This document shows positions 9,006 through 17,651 of a stretch of DNA of 64,000 bases, piece after piece. Position 1 is the stretch's first letter. Each line of letters opens with the position of its first letter. Source of the DNA: Anaerotignum sp. (GTDB taxonomy: Bacteria; Bacillota; Clostridia; Lachnospirales; Anaerotignaceae); NCBI RefSeq assembly GCF_030625865.1, contig NZ_DAOUQB010000002.1, positions 49,622-113,621 on the forward strand, read 5' to 3'. The translations under genes were made by a program, and so were the position numbers. Below the pieces are notes generated by a model that saw only the letters and a list, made by a program, of their open reading frames with translations, ran no database searches and had not been told where the DNA came from.

Positions 9006-10364
9006 ATGTTGAGTTATAAGGACAAAAGGGTTTTGGTTTGCGGTATGGCCAAAAGTGGTGTTTCTGCTGCCAAACTTTTGAATACAATGGGCGCAAGGGT
9101 AACATTACAGGATATGAAAAAGCGTGAGGAAGTAAAAGACCCTCAGCTTTTAGAGGACGAAGGAATTTCATTGTTTTTAGGATCAAACCCTTGTGATATT
9201 GTTTTGGAGCAGGACTTGGTTGTGCTAAGTCCAGGGATTCCCTGTGATCTTCCATTTATTCTAAAGGCAGAGGAGAGGGGGATACCTGTAGTTAGCGAAG
9301 TTGAATTGGCGTACTGTTTCACCCCTTGCCCTGTGACTGCAATTACGGGAACAAATGGTAAAACCACTACAACCACCCTTGTGGGAGAGATTATGAAGGC
9401 AGTAAAACCGAATACAGCAGTGGTAGGTAATATTGGCGTTTCTTATAGTGGGGAAGTTGACCGGCTATCGGAAGATGATTGGGTAGTGGCTGAAATCAGC
9501 AGCTTTCAGATGGAGAAGGCGAAAACCTTTCGTCCACATATCAGTGCAGTTTTGAATATTTCCCCGGATCACTTAAATCGTCATAAAACCATGGAAAATT
9601 ACATTGCTATGAAAGAGCGTGTTTTTATAAATCAGGAGGAAGGCGATTTTTGTATTCTGAATTACAGCGATGAGGTTTGTTGTAAGATGGCAGAAAAAAC
9701 AAAGGCGAAGGTATTCTTTTTTAGCAGCAAAGAACCTTTAGATGAAGGGATTTATCTGGAAGGAGATATGATTCATTTTCGCTGGGACGGAATGGACGAA
9801 GATTTAATTTCTATTCATGACCTCCAAGTTTTAGGGGTGCATAACTATGAAAATGTTATGGCGGCATCGGCTATGGCAATTGCTGCAAAGGTGCCTATAG
9901 ATATAATCTGCAGTGTTTTGAAAAATTTTTCCGGTGTTGCCCATAGAATTGAGTATGTTACCACGGTTGACGGCGTAGATTATTATAATGACTCAAAAGG
10001 AACAAATACGGATGCCTCTATTCGGGCGGTGCTTGCCATGAAAAAACCCATTATACTAATTGGCGGGGGCTATGACAAAGGGGTATCCTTTGACGAATGG
10101 ACGAAGCTTTTTAAGGGCAGAGTAAAGCATCTTGTTTTGATAGGGGTTACTGCCCAGCAGATTAAGGAATCTGCTGAAAAATTTGGATTTCAGAACATAT
10201 CTATTTGCCAAACGTTTGAAGAGGCCGTATGCCTTTGCAAGGAAAAGGCAGAAACGGGAGATTGTGTTTTGCTCTCACCCGCTTGTGCAAGCTGGGGAAT
10301 GTTTGATAACTATGAACAGCGTGGCGATATGTTTAAAGAACAGGTGAGGGGATTTATAAAATAG
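9006..10364 (+). CDS. murD: UDP-MurNAc-L-alanine--D-glutamate ligase
   Basis: A 452-residue cytoplasmic Mur ligase that adds D-glutamate to UDP-MurNAc-L-Ala. The N-terminal Rossmann-like part reads 'VLVCGMAKSG', the ATP loop TGTNGKTTTT lies at about 114-123, and 'DHLNRHKTMENY' and 'NDSKGTN' are typical MurD stretches. The start at 9006 is chosen for AGAAGGA just upstream and because it gives the standard MurD N-terminus. The upstream in-frame start at 8955 would add a hydrophobic leader not expected in this soluble enzyme. A 100-base gap separates it from mraY without a terminator, so it is probably in the same operon. Confidence 0.95.
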   Translation: MLSYKDKRVLVCGMAKSGVSAAKLLNTMGARVTLQDMKKREEVKDPQLLEDEGISLFLGSNPCDIVLEQDLVVLSPGIPCDLPFILKAEERGIPVVSEVELAYCFTPCPVTAITGTNGKTTTTTLVGEIMKAVKPNTAVVGNIGVSYSGEVDRLSEDDWVVAEISSFQMEKAKTFRPHISAVLNISPDHLNRHKTMENYIAMKERVFINQEEGDFCILNYSDEVCCKMAEKTKAKVFFFSSKEPLDEGIYLEGDMIHFRWDGMDEDLISIHDLQVLGVHNYENVMAASAMAIAAKVPIDIICSVLKNFSGVAHRIEYVTTVDGVDYYNDSKGTNTDASIRAVLAMKKPIILIGGGYDKGVSFDEWTKLFKGRVKHLVLIGVTAQQIKESAEKFGFQNISICQTFEEAVCLCKEKAETGDCVLLSPACASWGMFDNYEQRGDMFKEQVRGFIK

Positions 10365-10467
10365 AATGGGCCAATGTTTTGAAAGGCAAGATTACCAATA
10401 AGGATAGGTTTTCCGAAGGAGAACAGGGGGGATTCCCCTGGAAAACAGAAATTTTTCAAAAGTGGGT

Positions 10468-10486
10468 CAAGGGATGAAATCCCTTG
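10468..10486. other. Short perfect hairpin in the murD-ftsW gap
   Basis: CAAGGGAT (10468-10475) and ATCCCTTG (10479-10486) are perfectly complementary around a 3-base loop. No T-run follows, so it is not a standard terminator. The rest of the 218-base gap shows no gene. Confidence 0.35.
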
Positions 10487-10582
10487 TGGAGTTGAGGCAG
10501 AGCTTCAAGGTCTTTAGATCTTAAAAATTTTGAGCATAGTTTTCAAGCCCTTATTTAAAATCCAAATGAACGGAGTGAGGAA

Positions 10583-11722
10583 ATGGGAAGAGTGAATAGC
10601 CACAGAAAGGCACCAAAAGCAAGAGGAAAACGAATTAAGCCCGATTCCTTTGACTTTACGGTTCTGTTCGTGGTGTTGACGCTGATGTTGTTTGGCGTTG
10701 TAATGATTTTCAGTGCCAGCTACTATACAACGATGACCAGCGCAAAATATAAATATGATATGTTCTATTTTCTGAAACGTCAAAGTGTTTGGGTGGTATT
10801 AGGTACTGTGGCAATGGTTTTTGTTATGAATATACCCTATAATTTTTGGCGTCGATTTTCTTTAATAGCATACTGGCTTTCCAATTTCTTCTTACTGCTT
10901 TTGCCCTTTATCGGTATCGAGGCGGGTGGACAGAAACGTTGGCTTGGGGTAGGAATGCTTCAGTTCCAGCCTTCAGAGTTTACAAAGCTTGCATTGGTGC
11001 TTTTTTTATCCCATTATATTGTAAATCACAGGCAGGATTTGGGGAATATTAAAGGGTTCTTTAGAGCCTTGGTGGTTTTGGCAATCCCTGTAGGGTTGAT
11101 TGCTATTTCTAACTTTTCGTCGGCATTATTGATTCTATTGATGGGGCTCACTATGTTATTTATTGGTAGCCCTAAAATTTGGTACTTTGTTGCGGGGGCA
11201 GCAGCCCTTATTCCTGCCGGTGCACTTGCCGTTATATTATTTCCTTATCGACTAAACCGAATCAAAATTTGGCTGAATCCTTGGTCAGATCCGATTAATA
11301 AAGGTTTTCAAACCATTCAAGGGCTTTATGCGGTAGCTTCCGGAGGAATTTTTGGATTAGGGCTTGGGCAAAGTCGTCAGAAAACCTTTGTTCCCGAATC
11401 CCATAATGATATTATCTTTGCAATTATTTGTGAAGAATTAGGGATTATCGGAGCAGCACTCATCATTATACTGTTTGCAGTTTTGATTTGGAGAGGGATT
11501 AAAATTGCTATGGCTGCAAAAGATACATATGGTACACTAATGGCTACGGGAATTACCTCGGTTATTGCATTTCAGGCAATTATTAATATTGGGGTAGTTA
11601 CAAATACTATTCCCAATACTGGCCAGCCTTTACCTTTTGTTAGCTATGGTGGCACCTCACTTTTGTTTTTAACAATTATGATTGGGCTTCTTTTGAACAT
11701 TTCAAGGTATCAAAAGGAATAA
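10583..11722 (+). CDS. ftsW: SEDS-family peptidoglycan polymerase FtsW/SpoVE
   Basis: A polytopic membrane protein of 379 residues with about 10 transmembrane segments. SEDS proteins polymerise lipid II into glycan strands and work with a cognate class B PBP; two such PBPs are encoded just upstream. Family signatures seen are 'FQPSEFTKLALVLFLS', 'HNDIIFAIICEELG' and 'PNTGQPLPFVSYGGTS' near the C-terminus. In Bacillus the SEDS gene at this position is spoVE, partner of SpoVD, so a cortex role is possible. Sequence alone does not separate FtsW from SpoVE. The N-terminal tail is basic (KAPKARGKR). The ATG is preceded by GGAGTGAGG. A strong terminator follows, ending the cluster. Confidence 0.9.
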   Translation: MGRVNSHRKAPKARGKRIKPDSFDFTVLFVVLTLMLFGVVMIFSASYYTTMTSAKYKYDMFYFLKRQSVWVVLGTVAMVFVMNIPYNFWRRFSLIAYWLSNFFLLLLPFIGIEAGGQKRWLGVGMLQFQPSEFTKLALVLFLSHYIVNHRQDLGNIKGFFRALVVLAIPVGLIAISNFSSALLILLMGLTMLFIGSPKIWYFVAGAAALIPAGALAVILFPYRLNRIKIWLNPWSDPINKGFQTIQGLYAVASGGIFGLGLGQSRQKTFVPESHNDIIFAIICEELGIIGAALIIILFAVLIWRGIKIAMAAKDTYGTLMATGITSVIAFQAIINIGVVTNTIPNTGQPLPFVSYGGTSLLFLTIMIGLLLNISRYQKE

Positions 11723-11729
11723 AATAAAG

Positions 11730-11776
11730 AACAGCACAGTATTTCCATGGAATGGACTGTGCTGTTTTTGTTTTTA
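11730..11776 (+). terminator. Rho-independent terminator after ftsW
   Basis: An 11-bp perfect stem, AACAGCACAGT (11730-11740) with ACTGTGCTGTT (11756-11766), followed by a T-rich tract. Confidence 0.9.
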
Positions 11777-11848
11777 AATATGTATCATAACGTTTTTTCA
11801 AAAGAAGAAACTAATCTATTTGATAAAGCACGACGATGTCTTTATGAA

Positions 11849-12673
11849 TTAAAGGCTGTAAATCCCATCCATATTTAAGACAAGAAATGTTGCGGCAGAG
11901 CCTTGCTTTTCGCCGATCTGAGTGAGTATTTGGGGACCGGAAGTATTCATGCAGCTAGTGGGCAAATCTTTTACTGCCAGGGGTTCTACTGCTAAAACCT
12001 CATCAACAAGTAAACCCAGCATTGCGTTGTTTTTATCTTTTACGATGATGCACATGATTCTGGCATTTTCACGGAATATGGTTTTTGCTTCGTCCAATAA
12101 GGTAACAACAATATTCATATAGGTATGTGCATCTTCTTTGAGTTGATCTTGCAAGCATTTGTCACGTTCACAGTTATTGTATTCGCTAGGGCATTCAAAA
12201 GCCAAATGAGCGGTATTGTGGAGTTTTTTGTGAGGGTCATCAATCTTTCGAAGATGAAAAGCAATAGATTGATTTTCGGTATGATAAGAGTCATACCATT
12301 TTCCGAAAGCACATTTGTGAGGGTCAGTAGCTAAGTGGAATTTATCCTCTTCGCGAAGACAGCGTTCCATCTCTTGAACCCAATGAATGTGCTCATTTTT
12401 TCTTTGTTCCAACATTGCTTCAAAGTCATCTTGCTCCTGTTCAAAGGTTTTTAAACCCAGGGCAGCTCTTAAATTAATAATTGGAACCACGTTGCCTCTT
12501 GAATGAATGATACCGGGTTTCATTACATTGCTTTCTGCTAACGTACTGATAGGCTCTTCCAATAGGAAAATCGATTCCACATAGGAACTATCAATGGCAT
12601 ATAGCTGTGTTTCCAGTTTTATGGTAAGCCACAAGTCAGTGTTGTTACTTGCAGCATCTAATTTGTACATCAT
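11849..12673 (-). CDS. CheW-like protein with a CZB zinc-binding domain inserted inside the CheW fold
   Basis: A 274-residue soluble protein. Residues about 14-80 are the first half of a CheW domain ('KPGIIHSRGNVVPIINLRAALGL'-like core). Residues about 205-274 are the second half, including 'GLLVDEVLAV'. Between them sits a CZB (chemoreceptor zinc-binding) domain of about 110 residues, with H97-W98, C121-x2-G-K-W126, H148 and H152 as likely zinc ligands. CheW couples chemoreceptors to CheA, and CZB domains sense zinc or oxidants such as hypochlorite in receptors and DgcZ. No cheA, receptor or flagellar gene is nearby. The start at 12673 follows AAAGGAG by 9 bases; the longer frame to 12733 overlaps the promoter. 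The signalling role is inferred. Confidence 0.8.
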   Translation of the reverse strand: MMYKLDAASNNTDLWLTIKLETQLYAIDSSYVESIFLLEEPISTLAESNVMKPGIIHSRGNVVPIINLRAALGLKTFEQEQDDFEAMLEQRKNEHIHWVQEMERCLREEDKFHLATDPHKCAFGKWYDSYHTENQSIAFHLRKIDDPHKKLHNTAHLAFECPSEYNNCERDKCLQDQLKEDAHTYMNIVVTLLDEAKTIFRENARIMCIIVKDKNNAMLGLLVDEVLAVEPLAVKDLPTSCMNTSGPQILTQIGEKQGSAATFLVLNMDGIYSL

Positions 12674-12721
12674 AGAGTATCGCTCCTTTCTGAAAGTTTT
12701 ATTGAGGGGTATATTTAATTC

Positions 12722-12750
12722 ATAGTACAACAAAATCTTCCGATTTTCAA
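12722..12750 (-). promoter_or_regulatory. Promoter of the CheW-CZB gene
   Basis: On the minus strand TTGAAA (12750-12745), a 17-base spacer and TACTAT (12727-12722). Confidence 0.55.
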
Positions 12751-12881
12751 CTGCAACATAATTGTTTATAATTTAAGTTATTTTTTCTGTATACTGTTTT
12801 CGATAAAATAGACTGAAGATGAGTTTTTTTTATTTATTGAAGAAATATTTCTGAATTTTCGGTGTTTTGAAAAAAAGATAC

Positions 12882-12910
12882 TTGACAAATTTGGTGGAAT
12901 TGACTAAAAT
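12882..12910 (+). promoter_or_regulatory. Promoter of the valS leader
   Basis: Consensus TTGACA (12882-12887), 17 bases and TAAAAT (12905-12910), about 30 bases before the first T-box helix. Confidence 0.85.
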
Positions 12911-12916
12911 CTTGTG

Positions 12917-13169
12917 ATATAGAAAGAGCAAAAGACAGTGAAAAAGAGGAGTATGTATCGGATAATTGGCAGAGAGAAAGGGTCGTTGGCTGTAAACCCT
13001 TTTCAAGATATGATACGGAAGGTAGCTTTTGAGTTGTTTTGCCGAAGGTTTTTACTGTGTAGGCAAAAACGGTTGACCCCGTTAACGGTTGATGAGTGTC
13101 TGCCTTATGGGTAGAAATAAAGGTGGTACCGCGAGTTTTCGTCCTTTTTGGGATGAAAGCTCTTTTTTT
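12917..13169 (+). promoter_or_regulatory. T-box leader of valS (tRNA-Val sensing)
   Basis: The T-box sequence AAAGGTGGTACCGCG (about 13119-13133) is canonical. It is followed directly by a terminator hairpin: GAGTTTTCGTCC (13133-13144) pairs with GGATGAAAGCTC (13151-13162, with G-U pairs) and a run of seven T follows. In stem I, AAAAG/CTTTT and GTATC/GATAC helices flank an internal loop with AGTA on the 5' side and GGAAGGTAG on the 3' side. The GAA is followed by GUA (13022-13024), a valine codon and the likely specifier. Uncharged tRNA-Val should stabilise the antiterminator and switch valS on. The 293 bases after the terminator hold no supported feature. Confidence 0.93.
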
Positions 13170-13462
13170 GTTGAAAGATGCTTTTTGGAGTATGTTAAAA
13201 AGTGAAAAACGAAATTGTGCTACGAATAAGCTAAAAATTTGGGTATAACGTGGAACAAAGGGAAATCTTTATTAGTAAGTGAAATTCTTGTCCCATGCTT
13301 CAGCATAAAAAAACAAAAATGTTTATTGGCAGACGTAACGTAAGATTGATTTTTAATAAAGGAAGATCTTATGTGCGAAGATACTTACCAAAAGTAACAA
13401 TTTTAAATCAAGATAGTTTAGATACTAAGGAAAATGGGTTAGAAATAGAGAGGAGAAAGCTT

Positions 13463-16096
13463 ATGAAGGAATTGGCTAAAAATTATGATCCATCAATTGT
13501 AGAAGAAAAGCACTATGAAAAGTGGATGGAAAAAAAATATTTTCACACAGAGGTTGATAAGAGTAAAAAACCTTTTTGCATCGTGATGCCCCCTCCAAAT
13601 ATTACAGGCCAGCTGCATATGGGTCATGCATTGGATAACACCATGCAGGACATTTTGATTCGCTGGAAAAGAATGGCTGGGTTCAATGCATTATGGGTTC
13701 CCGGTATTGATCATGCAAGTATTTCTACCGAATTAAAGGTAGTTCAAAAGATGGCATCCGAAGGCCTAACAAAGGATGATGTTGGCCGTGAGGGATTTTT
13801 GGATCGTGCATGGGAATGGAAAGAAGAATACGGTGGTATTATTTTGAACCAGCTTCGCAAATTAGGATGTTCCTGTGACTGGGACAGAGTTCGTTTCACT
13901 ATGGATGAGGGTTGTTCTGATGCTGTTTTGGAAGTATTCTGTCGTCTATACGAAAAAGGTTATATTTATCGTGGGGAAAAAATTATTAACTGGTGCCCTG
14001 AATGTCAAACTACAATTTCTGATGCAGAAGTAAACCATGTGGATACGGCAGGCCATTTTTACCACATTGATTATCCTATTGTAGGCTCTGATGAAAAGTT
14101 GCGTTTGGCTACAACAAGACCTGAAACAATGATTGGGGATACTGCTGTTGCTGTTCATCCTCAGGATGAAAGATACCAGCACTTAATAGGGAAAAATTGT
14201 ATGTTACCTTTGGTAAACAAAGAAATCCCAATTATTGCGGATGAATATGTTGACCGTGAATTTGGTACAGGTGTTGTTAAAATTACACCTGCCCATGACC
14301 CTAACGATTTTGAAGTTGGTTTGCGCCATGATTTGCCTCGTATCTGCGTTATGAATGATGACGGTACCATGAATGAATTGGCGGGAGAATACGCCGGCAT
14401 GGATCGTTATGAGTGCAGAAAAGCAATCGTTGAAAAACTGAAAGAAGAAGGCTATTTGATTCGGATAGAGGATATCACACATGCCGTTGGCTGCCATGAA
14501 CGCTGTAATGCTGCCATAGAACCTATGATTAAGTTGCAATGGTTTGTTAAAATGGATGAAATGGCAAAGCCAGCCATGGAAGTATATGAAAATCAAAAAT
14601 TAAATATTGTACCTGATCGTTTTGGAAAAATTTATATGCATTGGCTGGAGAATATCCGTGACTGGTGCATTTCCCGTCAGCTTTGGTGGGGTCACCGGAT
14701 TCCTGCTTATTACTGTGCAGATTGTGGGCATATTACCGTAAGCAAGCATATCCCTGATAAATGTGAAAAGTGTGGTTCTCCTAACATTAAACAGGATGAG
14801 GATACACTGGATACTTGGTTCAGCTCTGCTTTATGGCCTTTTTCTACATTGGGCTGGCCTGAAAATACAGAGGAATTGCAACATTTTTACCCTACAAGCA
14901 CTTTGGTAACTGGGTATGATATTATTTTCTTCTGGGTTATCAGGATGGTTTTCAGTGGTTTGGAACAGCTGGATGAGATTCCTTTCCATGATGTATTGAT
15001 TCATGGGTTAATTCGTGATGATCAAGGACGAAAATTCTCTAAATCCTTAGGTAACGGCATTGATCCTTTGGAAGTCATTGCAAACTATGGTGCTGACCCT
15101 CTGCGTTTGATGCTGATTACAGGAAACGCACCGGGAAATGATATGCGTTTCTATTGGGAAAGACTGGATAACTGTAGAAATTTCTGCAACAAAATTTGGA
15201 ATGCAACTCGTTTTGTGATGATGAATATGGACGAGAAGCAAGAAACAAAATTGTTGATGCCCACTTCTGCAGATAAGTGGATTCTTTCTAAAGTAAATAC
15301 CCTGGCAAAAGAAGTGTCCGACAATATGGATCATTACGAATTGGGTCTGGCAGCGCAAAAAGTATATGATTTCCTTTGGGATGAATTCTGTGACTGGTAC
15401 ATTGAAATGGTTAAGCCTCGTTTGTACAATAAGGAGGATAAAACAAGAGAAGTGGCCCTTTGGACACTGAAAACTGTTTTAATCAACGCAATAAAGCTAT
15501 TACATCCATTTATGCCGTTTATTACAGAAGAGCTATTCTTGCATATTCAGGATACCGAGGAGAGCATTATGATTTCCGATTGGCCTGTATATAAAGAAGA
15601 ATGGAATTATAAAGAAAACGAAATTGAAATTGACACAATAAAAGAAGCTGTACGCAATATCCGTAATATTCGCGCAGAGATGAATGTTGCACCATCTAAG
15701 AAGGTTCAGGTTTATGTTGTGTCTGAAAATGAAGAAATTTGCCATATTTTTGAGCATTCAAAAGTATTCTTCAAAACATTGGCTTATGCCAGCGAGGTTA
15801 TGATTCAAAATAATCGTGAAGGCATTGGCGAAGATGCAGTTTCCATTGTAATATCCGAAGCAACAATTTATATGCCTTTGGCTGAATTGGTTGATATTTC
15901 CAAGGAAATAGAACGTTTGGAAAAAGAACGGGAAAAGATGCGCAAGGAAGTGGAGCGTGTTGAGAAGAAACTTGCAAATCAGGGCTTTATAGCAAAAGCT
16001 CCTCAGGCTTTGATCGACGAAGAAAAAGCAAAGGGAGAAAAATATAAAGCTGTTTTGACTCAGATTGAGGAGCGTCTGAACCAGATGAAAAAATAA
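13463..16096 (+). CDS. valS: Valyl-tRNA synthetase
   Basis: An 877-residue class I aminoacyl-tRNA synthetase that charges tRNA-Val and edits mischarged threonine. The HIGH-type motif reads HMGH at residues 52-55 and the KMSKS-type loop reads KFSKS at 524-528. The editing domain, anticodon-binding domain and the C-terminal coiled coil (about 805-877, heptads of Leu, Ile, Lys and Glu) are all present. The start at 13463 is chosen for AGAGGAG nine bases upstream and because it gives the typical 'MKELAKNYDP' N-terminus and family length. The frame is open further upstream to 13295 but without a good ribosome site. Expression is controlled by the T-box leader. Confidence 0.96.
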   Translation: MKELAKNYDPSIVEEKHYEKWMEKKYFHTEVDKSKKPFCIVMPPPNITGQLHMGHALDNTMQDILIRWKRMAGFNALWVPGIDHASISTELKVVQKMASEGLTKDDVGREGFLDRAWEWKEEYGGIILNQLRKLGCSCDWDRVRFTMDEGCSDAVLEVFCRLYEKGYIYRGEKIINWCPECQTTISDAEVNHVDTAGHFYHIDYPIVGSDEKLRLATTRPETMIGDTAVAVHPQDERYQHLIGKNCMLPLVNKEIPIIADEYVDREFGTGVVKITPAHDPNDFEVGLRHDLPRICVMNDDGTMNELAGEYAGMDRYECRKAIVEKLKEEGYLIRIEDITHAVGCHERCNAAIEPMIKLQWFVKMDEMAKPAMEVYENQKLNIVPDRFGKIYMHWLENIRDWCISRQLWWGHRIPAYYCADCGHITVSKHIPDKCEKCGSPNIKQDEDTLDTWFSSALWPFSTLGWPENTEELQHFYPTSTLVTGYDIIFFWVIRMVFSGLEQLDEIPFHDVLIHGLIRDDQGRKFSKSLGNGIDPLEVIANYGADPLRLMLITGNAPGNDMRFYWERLDNCRNFCNKIWNATRFVMMNMDEKQETKLLMPTSADKWILSKVNTLAKEVSDNMDHYELGLAAQKVYDFLWDEFCDWYIEMVKPRLYNKEDKTREVALWTLKTVLINAIKLLHPFMPFITEELFLHIQDTEESIMISDWPVYKEEWNYKENEIEIDTIKEAVRNIRNIRAEMNVAPSKKVQVYVVSENEEICHIFEHSKVFFKTLAYASEVMIQNNREGIGEDAVSIVISEATIYMPLAELVDISKEIERLEKEREKMRKEVERVEKKLANQGFIAKAPQALIDEEKAKGEKYKAVLTQIEERLNQMKK

Positions 16097-16172
16097 TGTG
16101 ATTTTAAGATGATAAGTTTCTAATAATTCACTGACTTTACGAGAACAATTTTTAAAAAGAGTAGCTTTTATG

Positions 16173-16210
16173 GACTGGGTTCAATATTATTGGGCTCAGT
16201 CTATTTTTTA
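16173..16210 (+). terminator. Terminator after valS
   Basis: GACTGGG (16173-16179) pairs with CTCAGTC (16195-16201, one G-U), followed by TATTTTTT. Confidence 0.75.
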
Positions 16211-16228
16211 GGTATGAGTAAATGATAT

Positions 16229-16253
16229 AAAAAACCCCGGCGGTTTGCCGGGG
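16229..16253 (-). terminator. Terminator of the Cys-rich protein gene
   Basis: Perfect CCCCGGC/GCCGGGG stem (16235-16241 and 16247-16253) with a 5-base loop. On the minus strand it is followed by six T residues. Confidence 0.85.
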
Positions 16254-16284
16254 AAGATTTGTGTTTTATGGTGAATCTAATTGC

Positions 16285-17265
16285 TTATCTACATCCACCT
16301 CTGTTATTACATCCGCAGCTATTGTTGCAGTTGCAACTATGATTGCCACAGCTATTGTCGTCTAATTCACAGTTTGGAGAACTGTAATTTGGACCAATTG
16401 CACAACAGGATTTTGGCACTTCATTAGGTGAGAACAAATCCCAAGGGAAACTCATGGCATCAAAGTTTGCACAAGGGTCACCGGAAGGGGAAAGGGGTGA
16501 TACACAAGGTTCAGGCAAGCATCTACCTGCGGATTCAACCAACATGTTAACCGTACGGAACAGTTGGACAATTGTAAACAAACCGATTGTAACACTAACA
16601 GCAATAGGGGCATCCATTGGCATGTCACAGTGGTGACCACTGCCAGGACCGCAGTCACAGCAGCAATCGCAGCAACAGCAGCAACTGGAGCTACAATTGT
16701 GATTAGCGTATTTTAGCTCTGCTTCCAACCCTAATGCTTTGCCTTCAGCGATACAGTAAGGTTCACTACTGGAGTTGTTATTGCCATTAAACATATCATT
16801 TACGACTGTAATGTCTGTTTCGCTACCTCCAAATAGTGTTAATTTTAAGGTGTAGCTGTTGGTTGCATCAATACAGCCGATGAAGCAACCGTCAGCACGA
16901 CGGAATTCCAAGGTATATTCAAAAATATACTTTAGTTCGATATCCCAGCAGCCGCTTTGCAAAGGGCTGGGTGTCTTGCGAATAATTTCGATTTTCTTAA
17001 GTCTTAAATGTTTCATAATGACATCAGTTGCGTTGCAAGGAGGAACGATGATGTCTCCGTCACAAAACATTTCATTGCAGCAGGGAACAGGATTTGTTGC
17101 AGCTCTTGCAGGTCCTAAGATATCAGGAGTTAAACATTTCTGAATGCGGCATTGGTCGAGGATTTTTTGTGCGATGATACAGACTTCGCCTCTTCCTGCA
17201 TTGGAGCCACAGCCACAGTTTCTTGCGCTGAGATTGTTATTGCTATCAAATTCAAAAGCTCCCAT
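16285..17265 (-). CDS. Cysteine-rich protein, possible spore coat or surface component
   Basis: A 326-residue protein of unknown function with 36 cysteines (11 percent). Residues 195-205 hold nine cysteines in eleven positions (five, Asp, three, Asp, one), and the C-terminal 21 residues are Cys/Asn/Gly repeats. The middle (about 70-160) has beta-rich sequence with few cysteines. The N-terminal 'CIIAQKILDQCRIQKCL' recalls Clostridia proteins of unknown function, from memory only. No signal peptide or membrane segment is evident. AAAGGAGG sits 7 bases before the ATG at 17265; the longer frame to 17373 crosses the promoter. A sigma-K-like promoter lies just upstream and a terminator downstream, so it is a single-gene unit. 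Late mother-cell expression and a cross-linked coat or exosporium role are inferred. Confidence 0.7.
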   Translation of the reverse strand: MGAFEFDSNNNLSARNCGCGSNAGRGEVCIIAQKILDQCRIQKCLTPDILGPARAATNPVPCCNEMFCDGDIIVPPCNATDVIMKHLRLKKIEIIRKTPSPLQSGCWDIELKYIFEYTLEFRRADGCFIGCIDATNSYTLKLTLFGGSETDITVVNDMFNGNNNSSSEPYCIAEGKALGLEAELKYANHNCSSSCCCCCDCCCDCGPGSGHHCDMPMDAPIAVSVTIGLFTIVQLFRTVNMLVESAGRCLPEPCVSPLSPSGDPCANFDAMSFPWDLFSPNEVPKSCCAIGPNYSSPNCELDDNSCGNHSCNCNNSCGCNNRGGCR

Positions 17266-17301
17266 AAGATTGCCTCCTTTGATTAGTAAGTTGTTCTTAT
17301 A

Positions 17302-17328
17302 TATAGTATGTAAGGGGGGAAAATGGGT
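17302..17328 (-). promoter_or_regulatory. Sigma-K-like promoter of the Cys-rich protein gene
   Basis: On the minus strand the sequence reads AC (17328-17327), 16 bases, then CATACTATA (17310-17302). This fits the sigma-K pattern AC-N16-CATANNNTA of late mother-cell genes. The -10 ends 37 bases before the ATG. A pattern of this length can occur by chance; its position is what makes it credible. The remainder of the gap up to glyA (17329-17651) shows no gene. Confidence 0.55.
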
Positions 17329-17651
17329 GATAGGGGCGAAACAAATATATTGCGAGATTTTTGCTTTTCCCAAAAGAGTTGGAAGAATTCACTGCTTTTT
17401 GTATACCTACAAATGTATTTTTATTACTTTTTCCAAGTGCTTTTTATAGACTAAAATGGTATACTTTGGTTATACTCAATGAATAGGACTTGTTTTTTAG
17501 GCGTTTAAAAGTATTCCTATGCTTTTAGACGAAAGTGAGTTTGACATCGGTAAAGATAAGGGGTTATCGTTGTTATATGAAAAGTTCGTTTGATTGGGTT
17601 ATATTCTTGAGGTTCTTGCTAAAAATTACAAAATAGAGTGGAGGAGTACGG

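Noticed and set aside
7919..11722. Numerous minus-strand frames over the mur genes
   Set aside because: They are shadows of strongly supported genes and show no domains or ribosome sites.
13295..13462. Longer N-terminus for ValS
   Set aside because: The extra 56 residues are basic and unlike any ValRS, with no ribosome site; AGAGGAG fits the ATG at 13463 and gives the usual length.
16600..16700. Repeated GCAGCA/GCAACAG bases as a possible tandem repeat element
   Set aside because: They are the codons of the poly-Cys segment of the Cys-rich protein read from the other strand.
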